Shown here: in pieces, positions 10,532-20,216 of the stretch
Layout: each line of letters starts with the position of its first letter
Numbering within the stretch: the first letter of the stretch is position 1
From: Clostridiales bacterium UBA1390
GTDB taxonomy: Bacteria; Bacillota; Clostridia; Lachnospirales; Bianqueaceae
Length of the DNA: 39,846 nucleotides
Assembly (NCBI GenBank): GCA_002305315.1
Contig: DBQQ01000052.1
Location: 106,333-146,178 of the forward strand
Reading direction: 5' to 3'
The notes under the pieces: model-generated
Told to the model about the DNA's origin: nothing
Database searches by the model: none
What the model saw: only the letters and a program-made list of their open reading frames with translations
Position numbers and translations under genes: made by a program

Positions 10532-10810
10532 ATGGCACGTTCATTAAAGAAAGGTCCTTTTGCCGATGAGCATCTGCTGAAGAAAGTGGATGCGCTGAAC
10601 GCGGCAAATGATAAGCAAGTGATTAAGACATGGTCCCGCCGTTCTACGATTTTCCCTTCTTTTGTGGGACATACCATTGCGGTTCATGATGGACGCAAGC
10701 ATGTTCCGGTATATATCACCGAAGATATGGTTGGACACAAGTTGGGTGAGTTTGTACTGACCCGCACCTACCGTGGACACGGTAAGGATGAGAAAAAGGG
10801 AAGCCGTTAA
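10532..10810 (+). CDS. rpsS: 30S ribosomal protein S19
   Basis: S19 (92 residues) pairs with S13 in the 30S head and contacts the 50S subunit and t[21 protein letters not shown] and [16 protein letters not shown] are signature blocks. It lies 14 nt after rplB behind AGGAGG. Confidence 0.98.
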   Translation: MARSLKKGPFADEHLLKKVDALNAANDKQVIKTWSRRSTIFPSFVGHTIAVHDGRKHVPVYITEDMVGHKLGEFVLTRTYRGHGKDEKKGSR

Positions 10811-10837
10811 GCGGCGCTTTGAAAGGAGGATCATACA

Positions 10838-11239
10838 ATGGCAAAAGGTCATAGAAGCAAGATTAAGAGAGAGCGAAATGCACAGAAAGATCTTCGTCCC
10901 AGAGCGAAAGTTTCCTTCGCTAGAATCGCTCCTTCCAAGGCTAAGATCGTGTTAGATACGATCAAGGGCAAGGATGTTGCGATGGCTTCGGCGATTCTGG
11001 CCGCTACGCCTCGGGAAGGCGCTCGTATTATCAGTAAGGTTTTGGATTCCGCGGTAGCGAACGCGGAGTATGCCAGCACAGAGCGTGACTTGGACATCAA
11101 TGTTTCCAAGCTGTATGTGCAGGAGGCATATGCCAATCAGGGTACTACTATGAAGAGAATTCGTCCCCGTGCTCAGGGCCGTGCGGACAGGATCCTCAAG
11201 AAGACGAGCCATATTACCATTATTCTGAATGAGAGATAA
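10838..11239 (+). CDS. rplV: 50S ribosomal protein L22
   Basis: L22 (133 residues) extends a beta hairpin into the exit tunnel, the site where macrolide-resistance changes occur in other bacteria. The hairpin region [15 protein letters not shown] and the end [11 protein letters not shown] are intact. It is about 20 residues longer than the common 110-113 owing to a basic N-terminal extension ([18 protein letters not shown]). AAAGGAGG precedes the ATG with good spacing, so the long form is probably real and is likely lineage-typical. Confidence 0.96.
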   Translation: MAKGHRSKIKRERNAQKDLRPRAKVSFARIAPSKAKIVLDTIKGKDVAMASAILAATPREGARIISKVLDSAVANAEYASTERDLDINVSKLYVQEAYANQGTTMKRIRPRAQGRADRILKKTSHITIILNER

Positions 11240-11250
11240 GGAGGACTTCG

Positions 11251-11910
11251 ATGGGACAGAAGGTGAATCCCCATGGCCTGAGGGTCGGTGTAATTAAAAA
11301 CTGGGATACAAAATGGTTTGCCGAAGACAAAGCTTTCGGTGATGTATTAGTAGAAGATAATAAGATCCGCAAGTTCCTGAAGAACAAGCTGTATGCAGCT
11401 GGTATTTCCAAGATCGGTATCGAGCGTGCGGCAGGCCGTCTGAAAGTGACGATCTATACCGCGAAACCCGGCGTTGTGATTGGTAAGGGCGGCGCAGCCA
11501 TCGACGGATTGAAGCAGGAGATTCAGAATCTGACCAGTGCAAAGGTTATTCTGAATATTCTGGAAGTTAGAAAACCTGAGTGTGAGGCACAGCTCGTGGC
11601 AGAGAATGTAGCACAGCAGCTGGAGAATCGTATCTCCTTCCGTCGTGCTATGAAGCAGGCGATGGGCCGTACCATGAAGGCAGGCGCAAAGGGTATCAAG
11701 ATCATGGTAGCTGGTCGCGTAGGTGGTGCAGAAATTGCCCGCAGCGAGCACTACATCGAAGGAAATATTCCTCTGTCTACCCTGCGTGCCAATATTGACT
11801 ATGGATTTTCCGAAGCGCATACAGCGTATGGTAAGCTGGGCGTTAAGGTATGGGTGAACCACGGGGAAGTGCTTCCTGAGAAAGTGGGTAAAGAAGGGAG
11901 CGATAACTAA
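11251..11910 (+). CDS. rpsC: 30S ribosomal protein S3
   Basis: S3 (219 residues) forms part of the mRNA entry tunnel and has helicase-assisting activity with S4 and S5. [18 protein letters not shown], the KH-domain motif [11 protein letters not shown], and [14 protein letters not shown] are present. Its stop codon shares one base with the rplP ATG, which suggests coupled translation. Confidence 0.98.
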   Translation: MGQKVNPHGLRVGVIKNWDTKWFAEDKAFGDVLVEDNKIRKFLKNKLYAAGISKIGIERAAGRLKVTIYTAKPGVVIGKGGAAIDGLKQEIQNLTSAKVILNILEVRKPECEAQLVAENVAQQLENRISFRRAMKQAMGRTMKAGAKGIKIMVAGRVGGAEIARSEHYIEGNIPLSTLRANIDYGFSEAHTAYGKLGVKVWVNHGEVLPEKVGKEGSDN

Positions 11911-12353
11911 TGTTAATGCCGAAGAGAGTAAAGCGCCGTAAGCAGTTCCGCGGCTCTATGGCAGGCAAGTGCCTGCGTGGAAACAGAATCACCTATGGTG
12001 AGTATGGTCTGGTATCACAGGATCCGGCATGGATTACTTCTGCGCAGATCGAGGCAGCCCGTGTGGCCATGACTCGTTACATCAAGCGTGGTGGTAAGGT
12101 TTGGATCAAGATTTTCCCGGATAAGCCAGTTACCGCGAAGCCGGCTGAGACCCGTATGGGTTCCGGTAAGGGATCTCCGGAGTACTGGGTGGCAGTAGTC
12201 AAGCCCGGTCGTGTTATGTTTGAGATTGCGGGTGTTTCCGAGGAAATCGCTCGCGAGGCACTGCGCCTTGCCATGCATAAGCTGCCGGTACGCTGCAAGA
12301 TTTATTCCAAGGCGGATCTGGACGCGGTCGTGGATGCGCAGAATGCCGGGTGA
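11910..12353 (+). CDS. rplP: 50S ribosomal protein L16
   Basis: L16 (147 residues) helps position A-site t[24 protein letters not shown]-like [15 protein letters not shown] and the [21 protein letters not shown] block are typical. The start at 11910 overlaps the rpsC stop; a second ATG at 11916 is possible, but related proteins begin MLLPKRV, which supports the first. Confidence 0.97.
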   Translation: MLMPKRVKRRKQFRGSMAGKCLRGNRITYGEYGLVSQDPAWITSAQIEAARVAMTRYIKRGGKVWIKIFPDKPVTAKPAETRMGSGKGSPEYWVAVVKPGRVMFEIAGVSEEIAREALRLAMHKLPVRCKIYSKADLDAVVDAQNAG

Positions 12354-12383
12354 TCCGGAATATGAACAGGATGGTGAATCACA

Positions 12384-12584
12384 TTGAATAAATATTTAGA
12401 AGAATTGAAAGCAAAAAATTCGGAGCAGCTGGAAATGGAACTTGTTTCCGCTAAGAAAGAGCTTTTCAATCTCCGTTTTCAGAATGCCACCAATCAGTTG
12501 AACAATACGGCCCGGATCAAGGAAGTACGTCGCAATATCGCACGGATCCAAACCGTTTTGACGCAGAAGAAGGCTGCTGAGTAA
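12384..12584 (+). CDS. rpmC: 50S ribosomal protein L29
   Basis: L29 (66 residues) is a two-helix protein near the tunnel exit next to L23. The [20 protein letters not shown] and [13 protein letters not shown] pattern is typical. Translation appears to start at TTG (12384) behind AGGATGGTG; no ATG is available at the right place. Confidence 0.95.
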   Translation: MNKYLEELKAKNSEQLEMELVSAKKELFNLRFQNATNQLNNTARIKEVRRNIARIQTVLTQKKAAE

Positions 12585-12613
12585 GCGGTCCCGGGATGAA
12601 GGAGGTAAATTCA

Positions 12614-12871
12614 GTGGTCGAGAGAAATATGAGAAAAACCATGATCGGCGTTGTAACCAGCGACAAGATGGATAAGACGATTGTGGTCAGCGTGGTGGAT
12701 AATGTAAAGCATCCGCTGTATGGAAAGATTGTAAAGAAGACCTATAAGCTGCAGGCTCATGACGAGAACAACGAGAGCCGGATCGGAGATCGCGTGCGCG
12801 TGATGGAGACCAGACCCCTGTCTAAGAACAAGAGATGGCGTTTGGTGGAGATCGTTGAGAGAGCTAAATAA
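12614..12871 (+). CDS. rpsQ: 30S ribosomal protein S17
   Basis: S17 (85 residues) is a primary 16S rRNA-binding protein. [20 protein letters not shown]-like [15 protein letters not shown] and [17 protein letters not shown] match the family. GTG 12614 (MVERNMRKT) is chosen because AAGGAGG at 12599-12605 would lie inside a longer reading from ATG 12596, and the short form aligns with known S17 N-termini. Confidence 0.95.
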   Translation: MVERNMRKTMIGVVTSDKMDKTIVVSVVDNVKHPLYGKIVKKTYKLQAHDENNESRIGDRVRVMETRPLSKNKRWRLVEIVERAK

Positions 12872-12919
12872 TTTGGTATCGGTATATTTTGCTTGTAATC
12901 GAATAAGGAGGTATCAGTC

Positions 12920-13288
12920 ATGGTACAGCAGGAAACTAGACTGACGGTGGCCGACAATACCGGTGCCAGAGAGCTTCTGTGCATTCGTGTGATGGGCGGA
13001 TCCACCCGTCGATATGCCCGTGTTGGCGATGTGATCATTGCTGCGGTAAAAGATGCAACGCCAGGCGGCGTTGTAAAGAAGGGCGACGTGGTGACGGCGG
13101 TTGTGGTTCGTACTACGCAGCCGGTACGCCGTAAGGATGGCGCGTATATTCGTTTTGACGATAATGCAGCCGTTATCATAAGAGAGGATCAGAATCCTCG
13201 TGGAACCCGTATTTTTGGCCCTGTGGCAAGAGAGCTGAGAGAGAAGAAGTACATGAAGATCCTTTCTCTGGCTCCGGAAGTTCTGTAA
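12920..13288 (+). CDS. rplN: 50S ribosomal protein L14
   Basis: L14 (122 residues) contributes to an inter-subunit bridge and is where the silencing factor RsfS binds. [24 protein letters not shown] and [16 protein letters not shown] are diagnostic. It opens the spc part of the block after a 48-nt gap that has no obvious promoter. Confidence 0.98.
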   Translation: MVQQETRLTVADNTGARELLCIRVMGGSTRRYARVGDVIIAAVKDATPGGVVKKGDVVTAVVVRTTQPVRRKDGAYIRFDDNAAVIIREDQNPRGTRIFGPVARELREKKYMKILSLAPEVL

Positions 13289-13303
13289 GAGGAGGGCGTG
13301 AAA

Positions 13304-13645
13304 ATGGCGAAGATGAAGTTGAAGAAGGGCGATCTGGTAGTTGTGATCGCTGGTACAGATAAAGGCGCGAAGGGTAAGATTCTGAGCATTGACAGCAAGA
13401 ATGAGCGTGTCATTGTAGAAGGCGTGAACATGGTAACCAAGCACGAGAAGGCTCGCGGCGGCATGCAGCAGGGCGGAATCGTTCATAGGGAAGCACCGAT
13501 TCACATTTCTAATGTGATGTATCTGCACGATGGTGTACCTACCCGTTTGGGTATCAAGACGGAAGTCAAAGAAGAGAATGGCAAGAAGACGGTCGTTCGC
13601 TCCAGAATCGCGAAGAAGAGCGCGAGCAAGGACGTCATTGATTAA
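13304..13645 (+). CDS. rplX: 50S ribosomal protein L24
   Basis: L24 (113 residues) initiates 50S assembly. The N-terminal KOW motif is seen as [23 protein letters not shown] 13304 is chosen over GTG 13298, because the GGAGG at 13291-13295 has an 8-nt spacing to the ATG and only 2 nt to the GTG. Confidence 0.96.
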   Translation: MAKMKLKKGDLVVVIAGTDKGAKGKILSIDSKNERVIVEGVNMVTKHEKARGGMQQGGIVHREAPIHISNVMYLHDGVPTRLGIKTEVKEENGKKTVVRSRIAKKSASKDVID

Positions 13646-13677
13646 GACGCCGAATACCCAAAAAGGAGGTTAAAACT

Positions 13678-14223
13678 GTGAGCTCGAACAGAATGAGAGA
13701 TTTCTATAATAGTGAAGTTGTTCCGGCCATGATGAAAAAGTTCTCTTATAAAAACATCATGCAGGTGCCGAAGATCGAGAAGATTGTGATCAACATGGGT
13801 GTGGGCGAAGCCAAGGATAACCCGAAGACGCTGGAGAGCGCTGTAAACGATCTGACGACGATTTCCGGACAGAAGCCGATTATTACGAAAGCCAGAAAGT
13901 CCATCGCGAACTTTAAGATTCGTGAGGGTATGCCGATTGGCTGCAAGGTCACCCTGCGCGGCGACAAGATGTATGATTTTGCGGATCGTCTGATCAGCCT
14001 GGCTCTGCCCCGAGTTCGTGACTTCCGCGGTGTATCCGCCAATTCCTTTGACGGACGCGGCAACTACTCCATGGGCATTAAGGAGCAGCTGATTTTCCCC
14101 GAGATTTCTTACGATAAGATCGATAAGGTTCGCGGAATGGATATCATTTTTGTAACGACGGCAAAGACCGATGAAGAGGCCAAAGAGCTGCTGACCCTGT
14201 TTGGCATGCCCTTTGCTAAGTAA
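13678..14223 (+). CDS. rplE: 50S ribosomal protein L5
   Basis: L5 (181 residues) binds 5S rRNA in the central protuberance and contacts P-site t[19 protein letters not shown], the CKVTLRG block and [17 protein letters not shown] are characteristic. The start is GTG behind AAAGGAGG. It is 32 nt after rplX. Confidence 0.98.
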   Translation: MSSNRMRDFYNSEVVPAMMKKFSYKNIMQVPKIEKIVINMGVGEAKDNPKTLESAVNDLTTISGQKPIITKARKSIANFKIREGMPIGCKVTLRGDKMYDFADRLISLALPRVRDFRGVSANSFDGRGNYSMGIKEQLIFPEISYDKIDKVRGMDIIFVTTAKTDEEAKELLTLFGMPFAK

Positions 14224-14238
14224 AAGAGGAGGACTAGA

Positions 14239-14424
14239 ATGGCTAAAAAGTCTATGATTATCAAGCAGCAGAGAACGCCGAAGTTCTCCAGTCGTGCTTA
14301 TACCCGTTGTAAGATTTGCGGACGTCCGCATTCGGTGCTTCGTAAGTACGGAATTTGCCGTATTTGTTTCAGGGAGCTGGCATATAAGGGCGAGATTCCT
14401 GGTGTGAAAAAGGCCAGCTGGTAA
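14239..14424 (+). CDS. rpsN: 30S ribosomal protein S14, zinc-binding type
   Basis: S14 of the short, zinc-binding type (61 residues). The four ligands are in CKIC near residues 24-27 and CRIC near 40-43, and the tail [15 protein letters not shown] is typical. This form predominates in Bacillota; a zinc-free paralogue, if present, would be elsewhere. Confidence 0.98.
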   Translation: MAKKSMIIKQQRTPKFSSRAYTRCKICGRPHSVLRKYGICRICFRELAYKGEIPGVKKASW

Positions 14425-14459
14425 GCAAGGCGATTTGAATATAAAGGAGGTCAATCCAC

Positions 14460-14861
14460 ATGATGACGAGCGATCCTATTGCAGATATGCTGACGCGTAT
14501 CAGAAACGGAAATATTGCCAAGCATGATACGGTTGATGTACCGGCTTCTAAGATGAAGCAAGCAATCGCCGACATCCTGGTAAATGAAGGATATATCAAG
14601 AAGTACGAGATCATCACCGATGGGAACATCCGGACGATCCGGATTACCATGAAGTATGGTAAGGATAAGAATGAGAAGGTCATTACCGGTATTAAGAGAA
14701 TTTCCAAACCTGGCCTGCGGGTCTATGCCGGAAAGGACAATATGCCTCGGGTGCTTAATGGACTCGGTACCGCTATTATTTCTACCAATAAGGGTATCAT
14801 CACCGATAAGGAAGCAAGAAAGCTGAATGTCGGCGGTGAAGTACTGGCCTTTATTTGGTAA
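14460..14861 (+). CDS. rpsH: 30S ribosomal protein S8
   Basis: S8 (133 residues) binds the central domain of 16S rRNA, and in E. coli it is the translational regulator of the spc operon. [16 protein letters not shown] near the start and the C-terminal [26 protein letters not shown] are typical. Two adjacent ATG codons (14460, 14463) are both possible; AAAGGAGG precedes both. Confidence 0.97.
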   Translation: MMTSDPIADMLTRIRNGNIAKHDTVDVPASKMKQAIADILVNEGYIKKYEIITDGNIRTIRITMKYGKDKNEKVITGIKRISKPGLRVYAGKDNMPRVLNGLGTAIISTNKGIITDKEARKLNVGGEVLAFIW

Positions 14862-14878
14862 GCAGGAGGGAAGATACG

Positions 14879-15418
14879 ATGAGTCGAATTGGAAAGTTGC
14901 CTGTTGTGATTCCAGCCGGTGTAGAGGTTGCGATTTCCGAGAACAATTTTGTGACTGTAAAAGGTCCTAAGGGTTCTCTGGAAAAGCAGATGCCTACCCA
15001 GATGACGATCAAGCAGGAAGGAAACGAAGTAATTGTAAGCCGTCCCAATGACCTGAAGCAGATGAAGGAACTGCATGGTCTGACCCGCAGCCTGATTCAC
15101 AACATGGTAGTCGGCGTGACGGAAGGATATCAGAAGGTTCTGGAAATCAACGGCGTTGGTTACCGTGCAGCAAAGCAGGGTTCCAAGCTGGTGCTGTCTT
15201 TGGGATATTCTCATCCGGTAGAGATGGAAGATCCTGCCGGCATCGAGTCCGTAGTAGAAGGAACCAATAAGATTACCGTAAAGGGAATCGATAAGGAACT
15301 GGTTGGACAGTATGCCGCAGAGATTCGCTTCAAGCGTCCGCCTGAACCATATAAGGGCAAAGGTATCAAGTACGCGGATGAAGTGATTCTGCGTAAGGTT
15401 GGTAAGACCGGTAAATAA
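14879..15418 (+). CDS. rplF: 50S ribosomal protein L6
   Basis: L6 (179 residues) lies near the GTPase-associated centre. [17 protein letters not shown], the central [10 protein letters not shown] and the C-terminal [19 protein letters not shown] match the family. ATG 14879 follows AGGAGG, whereas an in-frame start at 14855 is inside rpsH and lacks a site. Confidence 0.98.
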   Translation: MSRIGKLPVVIPAGVEVAISENNFVTVKGPKGSLEKQMPTQMTIKQEGNEVIVSRPNDLKQMKELHGLTRSLIHNMVVGVTEGYQKVLEINGVGYRAAKQGSKLVLSLGYSHPVEMEDPAGIESVVEGTNKITVKGIDKELVGQYAAEIRFKRPPEPYKGKGIKYADEVILRKVGKTGK

Positions 15419-15436
15419 GTAAAGGGGTGATTTGTA

Positions 15437-15805
15437 ATGGTTAAAAAAGAAGACAGAAAGAAAATTCGTGTTAAGAAGCATTACAGAATGCGCCGCCATA
15501 TCGTAGGCAGCCAGGATCGCCCTCGTTTGTGTGTGTTCCGCAGTAATCTCCATATCTATGCGCAGATTATTGATGATACCAAGGGTTGTACGCTGGTAGC
15601 TGCTTCTACCGTAGAGCCGGATGTGAAGTCTCAGGTCGAGAAGACCAGTAACGTCGAGGCTGCGACAGTTGTAGGTACTGTACTGGCGAAGCGCGCTGTG
15701 GAAAAGGGAATTGAAAAGGTCATCTTTGACCGCGGTGGCTTCCTGTATCACGGAAAAGTGAAGGCTCTGGCTGAGGCTGCCCGAGAGGCAGGCTTGCAGT
15801 TCTAA
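15437..15805 (+). CDS. rplR: 50S ribosomal protein L18
   Basis: L18 (122 residues) binds 5S rRNA together with L5. [20 protein letters not shown] and the C-terminal [26 protein letters not shown] are diagnostic. The ribosome binding site is AAAGGGG at 15421-15427. Confidence 0.98.
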   Translation: MVKKEDRKKIRVKKHYRMRRHIVGSQDRPRLCVFRSNLHIYAQIIDDTKGCTLVAASTVEPDVKSQVEKTSNVEAATVVGTVLAKRAVEKGIEKVIFDRGGFLYHGKVKALAEAAREAGLQF

Positions 15806-15854
15806 GGATCGGCCGATTCTTAGTGCGACTGATTTTATAATAGGAGGCAGTTTC

Positions 15855-16367
15855 ATGAGAAAGGAAAAGATCGATCCCAGTACCCTGGGTGAGTTAACGT
15901 CCAACGTCGTAACGATCAAGCGTGTTACGAAGGTTGTTAAGGGCGGACGTCATATGAGATTTACGGCACTGGTTGTCGTTGGAGATAAGCAGGGACATGT
16001 TGGTTTCGGCTTGGGTAAAGCTATGGAGATTCCGGAAGCGATCCGTAAAGGCGAAGAAGCTGCAAAGAAGTCCATGATTACCGTTGCTGTTACAGAGACC
16101 GGTTCCATTCCTCACGATATGCTGGGCGTTTTCGGAAGCGCGGAAGTGCTTCTGAAGGCGGCTCCGGAAGGTACTGGCGTTATCGCCGGCGGTCCGGCTC
16201 GTGCGGTATTGGATTTGGCGGGAATTCGCAATATTCGTACCAAGTCCTTGGGTTCCAATAATAAGAACAATGTTGTTGCTGCGACCTTTGCAGGTCTGGC
16301 TGCATTGAAGACACCGGAGCAGGTAGCTGCGATTCGTGGCAAGAGCATTGCCGAGGTTGTAGGATAA
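15855..16367 (+). CDS. rpsE: 30S ribosomal protein S5
   Basis: S5 (170 residues) helps form the mRNA entry channel and affects fidelity. The double-stranded-RNA-binding-like N-terminal half carries [21 protein letters not shown] and the C-terminal half [15 protein letters not shown]. The region where spectinomycin-resistance changes arise in other bacteria (VVKGGR) looks wild type. The 49-nt gap from rplR has no clear promoter. Confidence 0.98.
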   Translation: MRKEKIDPSTLGELTSNVVTIKRVTKVVKGGRHMRFTALVVVGDKQGHVGFGLGKAMEIPEAIRKGEEAAKKSMITVAVTETGSIPHDMLGVFGSAEVLLKAAPEGTGVIAGGPARAVLDLAGIRNIRTKSLGSNNKNNVVAATFAGLAALKTPEQVAAIRGKSIAEVVG

Positions 16368-16381
16368 GGAGGACTGGACAA

Positions 16382-16570
16382 ATGGCAAAGAAGCTGAAGA
16401 TTACATTGGTCAAGTCTACCATCGGTGCAAATCCGAAGAACAGAAAGATTGTCGAGGCCTTGGGCTTCAAGAAACTGAATTCTACAATTATCCGTCCGGA
16501 TAATGACGCTATGCGGGGGGCTCTGCGGCATATCTCCCATATGGTCAAGGTAGAAGAGATCGAAGAGTAA
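16382..16570 (+). CDS. rpmD: 50S ribosomal protein L30
   Basis: L30 (62 residues) is a small single-domain 50S protein. LKITLVKSTIGANPKNRKI and the VEALGFKKLNSTI segment are typical. It follows rpsE by 14 nt with AAGGAGG. Confidence 0.97.
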   Translation: MAKKLKITLVKSTIGANPKNRKIVEALGFKKLNSTIIRPDNDAMRGALRHISHMVKVEEIEE

Positions 16571-16585
16571 TAGGAGGGAGCTTAC

Positions 16586-17026
16586 ATGAAGTTAAGTGAA
16601 CTGAAACCCGCTGAGGGTGCAAAGAAAAAGGCCTTTCGCGTAGGAAGAGGCCATGGTTCCGGTAACGGTAAGACCTCCGGACGTGGACACAAGGGACAGA
16701 AGGCACGTTCTGGTGGTGGTGTTCGTCTTGGTTTCGAAGGCGGACAGATGCCTCTGTATCGCCGTCTGCCCAAGAGAGGTTTTACGAATCGCAATACTAA
16801 GGACATCGTAGCGATCAATGTAGATCGTCTGAACGTTTTCGAAGATGGAGATGTCGTAACGATTACAGCCTTAGTAGAAAAGGGTGTCATCAGTAACCCT
16901 AGAGACGGCGTCAAGGTTCTGGGCAATGGTACGCTGGAAAAGAAGCTGACCGTGAAGGTTTCTGCTGTGAGCCAGGGAGCGAAGGAGAAGATCGAAGCTC
17001 TGGGCGGAAGCGTAGAGGAAAACTGA
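16586..17026 (+). CDS. rplO: 50S ribosomal protein L15
   Basis: L15 (146 residues) is an early 50S assembly protein. [20 protein letters not shown], the glycine-rich basic region [19 protein letters not shown], and the C-terminal [10 protein letters not shown] are present. It is followed by a strong intercistronic hairpin and then secY. Confidence 0.98.
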   Translation: MKLSELKPAEGAKKKAFRVGRGHGSGNGKTSGRGHKGQKARSGGGVRLGFEGGQMPLYRRLPKRGFTNRNTKDIVAINVDRLNVFEDGDVVTITALVEKGVISNPRDGVKVLGNGTLEKKLTVKVSAVSQGAKEKIEALGGSVEEN

Positions 17027-17039
17027 TTCTCAGAGGAGG

Positions 17040-17070
17040 AACGCGCAGCGGCCATAGGCTGCTGTGCGTT
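17040..17070 (+). promoter_or_regulatory. Strong hairpin between rplO and secY
   Basis: AACGCGCAGC (17040-17049) pairs with GCTGTGCGTT (17061-17070) over ten positions (one G-U). The interval adds four more pairs around an ATA triloop, so 14 of 14 positions pair. No U-run follows, so it is not a terminator. It could be a processing or stability element that adjusts SecY relative to ribosomal proteins; that is inferred. Confidence 0.6.
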
Positions 17071-17097
17071 AACCAATAGTGAAGGAGGGCGGTTAGA

Positions 17098-18366
17098 TTG
17101 TTTCATACAATTCGAGACGCTTGGAAGATACCGGATCTGCGGAAGAAAATCTTGTATACGCTGCTGATGTTAGCCATCGTGCGAATTGGGTCCACGATGC
17201 CTAGCCCGTTCATTGACGCTTCCCTTGTGAATGAATATTTCTCCACAAGTGGAGGGGTTTTAGCGTTGTTTGACGTAATGAGTGGCGGCGCGTTCAGCAA
17301 CATGAACTTGTTTGCTATGGGAGTTACTCCGTATATCAACGCGTCGATTATCATGAATCTTCTTACCATCGCGATACCGCGGCTGGAAGAGTTAAACAAG
17401 GATGGAGAGTCCGGAAGAAAGAAGATTGCTCAGTATACTCGTTATGTGACAATTGTCTTGGCATTGGTCCAGGCATTTGGCATTTCCTACAGCCTGAACG
17501 CCAATTACGGCATCATCAGCAGTGAGGTCAATACGGTCTGGGCGATCATTGTATCGATATTTACGTTTACGGCGGGAACAGCATTTGTCATGTGGATTGG
17601 TGAGAACATCACCGCCAAGGGAATCGGAAATGGAATCTCTCTGATTATTTTTGTGAATATCCTGTCTCGCATACCCTCTGCCATTACCAGTCTGTCTACT
17701 TATGAAAACAAGTGGGCTCTGGTGATTATGGCGATTCTGTTCCTTCTGATCATCGCATTTGTTGTTCTTCTGTCTCTGGGAGAGCGCCGCCTGCCGGTAC
17801 AGTATGCTAAGAGAATGCAGGGACGAAAGACTTATGGTGGTCAGAGTACGAACATCCCTATTCGAGTAAATCTGGCTGGTGTTATCCCGATCATCTTCGC
17901 GATTTCGCTGATCAGTTTTCCTCAGATTATTACCAGTTTCTTCACCTCAAATCCGAATGGGTTCTGGGGAACAGTAATAAATTGGTTGAATACGTCTCAT
18001 CCCTTTGGGGCTGTTTTATATGTGGTTCTGATTATTCTGTTTACGTATTTCTATGCGTCAATTACGTTTAATCCGATGGAAATTGCCAATAACATGAAGA
18101 AGAATGGCGGCTTTATTCCCGGTATTCGTCCTGGCAAGCCCACATATGAATATATAAAAAAGGTTTCCAAGTATGTTATCTTTATCGGTGCGATCGGCCT
18201 GGCGATCATCGCAAGCTTGCCGGTCATCATGTCCTTTATTTTCCAGATTGATAATCTGAATATTGGCGGATCCTCACTGCTGATCGTTGTAGGCGTGGCT
18301 CTGGAAACAGTGAAGCAGATCGAGAGCATGATGGTGACCCGCCACTATAAGGGCTTCTTGCGTTAA
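17098..18366 (+). CDS. secY: Protein translocase channel subunit SecY
   Basis: SecY (422 residues, ten membrane spans) forms the protein-conducting channel with SecE and SecG. FDVMSGGAFSNMNLFAMGVTPYINASII, the cytosolic loop GERRLPVQYAKRMQGRK that contacts SecA and ribosomes, and the C-terminal ETVKQIESMMVTRHYKGFL are diagnostic. The start is TTG 17098, with GGAGG at 17083-17087. Its position between rplO and adk is the standard Bacillota arrangement. Confidence 0.98.
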   Translation: MFHTIRDAWKIPDLRKKILYTLLMLAIVRIGSTMPSPFIDASLVNEYFSTSGGVLALFDVMSGGAFSNMNLFAMGVTPYINASIIMNLLTIAIPRLEELNKDGESGRKKIAQYTRYVTIVLALVQAFGISYSLNANYGIISSEVNTVWAIIVSIFTFTAGTAFVMWIGENITAKGIGNGISLIIFVNILSRIPSAITSLSTYENKWALVIMAILFLLIIAFVVLLSLGERRLPVQYAKRMQGRKTYGGQSTNIPIRVNLAGVIPIIFAISLISFPQIITSFFTSNPNGFWGTVINWLNTSHPFGAVLYVVLIILFTYFYASITFNPMEIANNMKKNGGFIPGIRPGKPTYEYIKKVSKYVIFIGAIGLAIIASLPVIMSFIFQIDNLNIGGSSLLIVVGVALETVKQIESMMVTRHYKGFLR

Positions 18367-18384
18367 TGGAGGAGGATTTTCCAT

Positions 18385-19014
18385 ATGAAACTGGTTCTTT
18401 TAGGCGCACCGGGTGCCGGTAAGGGAACGCAGGCTTCCAGCCTGGCAGAGTTCCTGCACGTACCCCATATTTCCACTGGAGATATTTTTAGAAAGAATTT
18501 GCGGAATGAAACACCGCTGGGCATGAAGGCCAAGAGCTATATGGATCAGGGCCTTCTGGTACCGGATGAGCTGACCGTGGATCTGGTGATGGATCGTTTG
18601 AGCGAAGAGGACTGCCAGAATGGTTATATTCTGGATGGTTTCCCGAGAACGCTTGCGCAGGCCGACGCTCTATCTCAGAAGGAGAAGTTGGATGCTGCGG
18701 TGAATATCCATGTTCCGGATGAAGTGATCGTGGAACGAATGGGCGGGCGTAGAGTGTGTCCAAGTTGTGGAGAGTCTTATCATGTGCAGTACAATCCGCC
18801 GAAGCAGGAAGGAATCTGTGATAAGTGCGGTGCAGAATTGATCACTCGGGCAGACGATGTGCCGGAGACGGTGCAGAAGCGTCTTACGGTGTACCATGAT
18901 CAGACAGCGCCTTTGATTGATTATTACGATCAGAAGGGACTTCTTGTTACGGTAGATGGCACAATGGCGCCGAAAGACGTGACGGGTGCGATCGTAAAGG
19001 CGATTCAGGAGTAA
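18385..19014 (+). CDS. adk: Adenylate kinase
   Basis: Adenylate kinase (209 residues) interconverts ATP+AMP and two ADP. The P-loop GAPGAGKGTQ spans residues 7-16, DGFPRT near residues 84-89 is the AMP-site signature, and the long lid carries Cys125, Cys128, Cys145 and Cys148, the zinc-type lid common in Gram-positive bacteria. ATG 18385 follows GGAGGAGG. It is 3 nt from map. Confidence 0.98.
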   Translation: MKLVLLGAPGAGKGTQASSLAEFLHVPHISTGDIFRKNLRNETPLGMKAKSYMDQGLLVPDELTVDLVMDRLSEEDCQNGYILDGFPRTLAQADALSQKEKLDAAVNIHVPDEVIVERMGGRRVCPSCGESYHVQYNPPKQEGICDKCGAELITRADDVPETVQKRLTVYHDQTAPLIDYYDQKGLLVTVDGTMAPKDVTGAIVKAIQE

Positions 19015-19017
19015 AAG

Positions 19018-19770
19018 ATGGCAATTGTAGTCAAGAGTTCGGAAGAGATTGACAAGATTCGTAAATCCAGCCGTATTGTTGCGGAAGTGCTGGAAGCGAT
19101 GAAGCAGTATGTGAAGCCTGGAGTTTCCACGGGAAAGTTGGATGCTGTGGCAGAGGAAATCATTCGCAGCCATGGCGCTACACCTTCCTTCAAAAATTAT
19201 CATGGATATCCGGCCTCAATCTGCGCATCCGTGGATGATTGTGTCATTCATGGAATTCCTTCAGAGAAGCAGATTCTTAAGGAAGGACAAATCATCAGCA
19301 TTGATGTGGGAGCTTGTCTGGACGGATTCCATGGGGATGCGGCCAGAACCTACGCGGTGGGAGAGATTTCGGACCTGGCCCGGAAGATGATTGAGGCAGC
19401 AGAAGCCAGTTTCTGGGCGGGCATGGAGTATGCAAAAGAGGGAAATCACCTGCATGAAATATCCGGTGCCATTGAAAAGAAGGCAAAGAGTTATGGATGC
19501 AGTGTGATCCGTGATTTTGTAGGCCATGGCGTGGGTGCATTGTTGCATGAAGATCCGGCGATTCCGAATTATAAGCCGGTAGGACGCGGTCCCAAACTGA
19601 CCGCAGGTATGACATTAGCAATAGAGCCGATGCTGGCGGCTGGGGACTGGGCAGTGGATGTGCTGGAGGATGGCTGGACAACGGTGTCTCGAGATGGGTC
19701 TTTGACGTCCCATTATGAGAATTCGATCCTGATCACACCGACCGGTTACGAGATACTGACCATGCTGTAA
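19018..19770 (+). CDS. map: Methionine aminopeptidase, type I
   Basis: Removes the initiator methionine from nascent proteins. The 250-residue pita-bread protein has the five expected metal ligands: Asp96, Asp107, His170, Glu203 and Glu234, with His78 in VIHGIP as the conserved active-site histidine. The AGGAG serving this ATG lies inside the last codons of adk, so the two are closely coupled. The KOW-domain gene that often follows map in Bacillota is absent. Confidence 0.98.
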   Translation: MAIVVKSSEEIDKIRKSSRIVAEVLEAMKQYVKPGVSTGKLDAVAEEIIRSHGATPSFKNYHGYPASICASVDDCVIHGIPSEKQILKEGQIISIDVGACLDGFHGDAARTYAVGEISDLARKMIEAAEASFWAGMEYAKEGNHLHEISGAIEKKAKSYGCSVIRDFVGHGVGALLHEDPAIPNYKPVGRGPKLTAGMTLAIEPMLAAGDWAVDVLEDGWTTVSRDGSLTSHYENSILITPTGYEILTML

Positions 19771-19789
19771 ATGCAAGGAGGTTAGAAGC

Positions 19790-20011
19790 TTGTCAAAGAA
19801 AGACGCAATTGAATTTGAGGGCACTGTCGTAGAAAAGCTGCCCAATGCTATGTTTCTGGTAGAACTTATGGAAAATAAGCACCAGGTATTATGTCATCTG
19901 AGCGGAAAGCTCCGCGTGAATTTTATTAAAATTCTTCCGGGAGACCGTGTCACGATTGAGATGTCTCCCTATGATCTGTCGAAGGGCCGCATTGTATGGC
20001 GGGCTAAGTAA
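19790..20011 (+). CDS. infA: Translation initiation factor IF-1
   Basis: IF-1 (73 residues, one OB fold) occupies the 30S A site during initiation. [19 protein letters not shown], the [14 protein letters not shown] block and the end KGRIVWRAK are near-universal. Translation starts at TTG 19790, with AAGGAGG at 19775-19781; this is a weak start codon for an essential, highly expressed factor. Confidence 0.98.
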   Translation: MSKKDAIEFEGTVVEKLPNAMFLVELMENKHQVLCHLSGKLRVNFIKILPGDRVTIEMSPYDLSKGRIVWRAK

Positions 20012-20044
20012 AGTACCGAAAGGTAAAAGAAAGGAGCGGTCAGA

Positions 20045-20158
20045 ATGAAGGTTCGTTCATCTGTGAAGCCGATTTGCGAAAAGTGCAAGGTAATTAAGAG
20101 AAAGGGCAAGATCATGGTGATCTGCACCAATCCAAAGCATAAGCAGAAGCAGGGCTGA
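20045..20158 (+). CDS. rpmJ: 50S ribosomal protein L36, zinc-binding type
   Basis: A 37-residue protein starting [18 protein letters not shown]. The zinc ligands are Cys11, Cys14, Cys27 and His32, the classic L36 pattern. AAAGGAG lies upstream of the ATG. In most Bacillota rpsM follows directly; here a strong terminator ends the transcript and rpsM is about 12.5 kb away. Confidence 0.97.
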   Translation: MKVRSSVKPICEKCKVIKRKGKIMVICTNPKHKQKQG

Positions 20159-20168
20159 TGAAAGAGAG

Positions 20169-20216
20169 AGTGCCATGGCATCATCCATTGAGGACGATGT
20201 CATGGCACTTTTTTTT
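20169..20216 (+). terminator. Strong rho-independent terminator after rpmJ
   Basis: AGTGCCATGGCATC pairs with GATGTCATGGCACT over 14 positions (one G-U), followed by eight T. It ends the S10-spc transcript. The stop codon of the convergent exporter gene (20215-20217) abuts it, so it may also insulate that gene. Confidence 0.9.
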
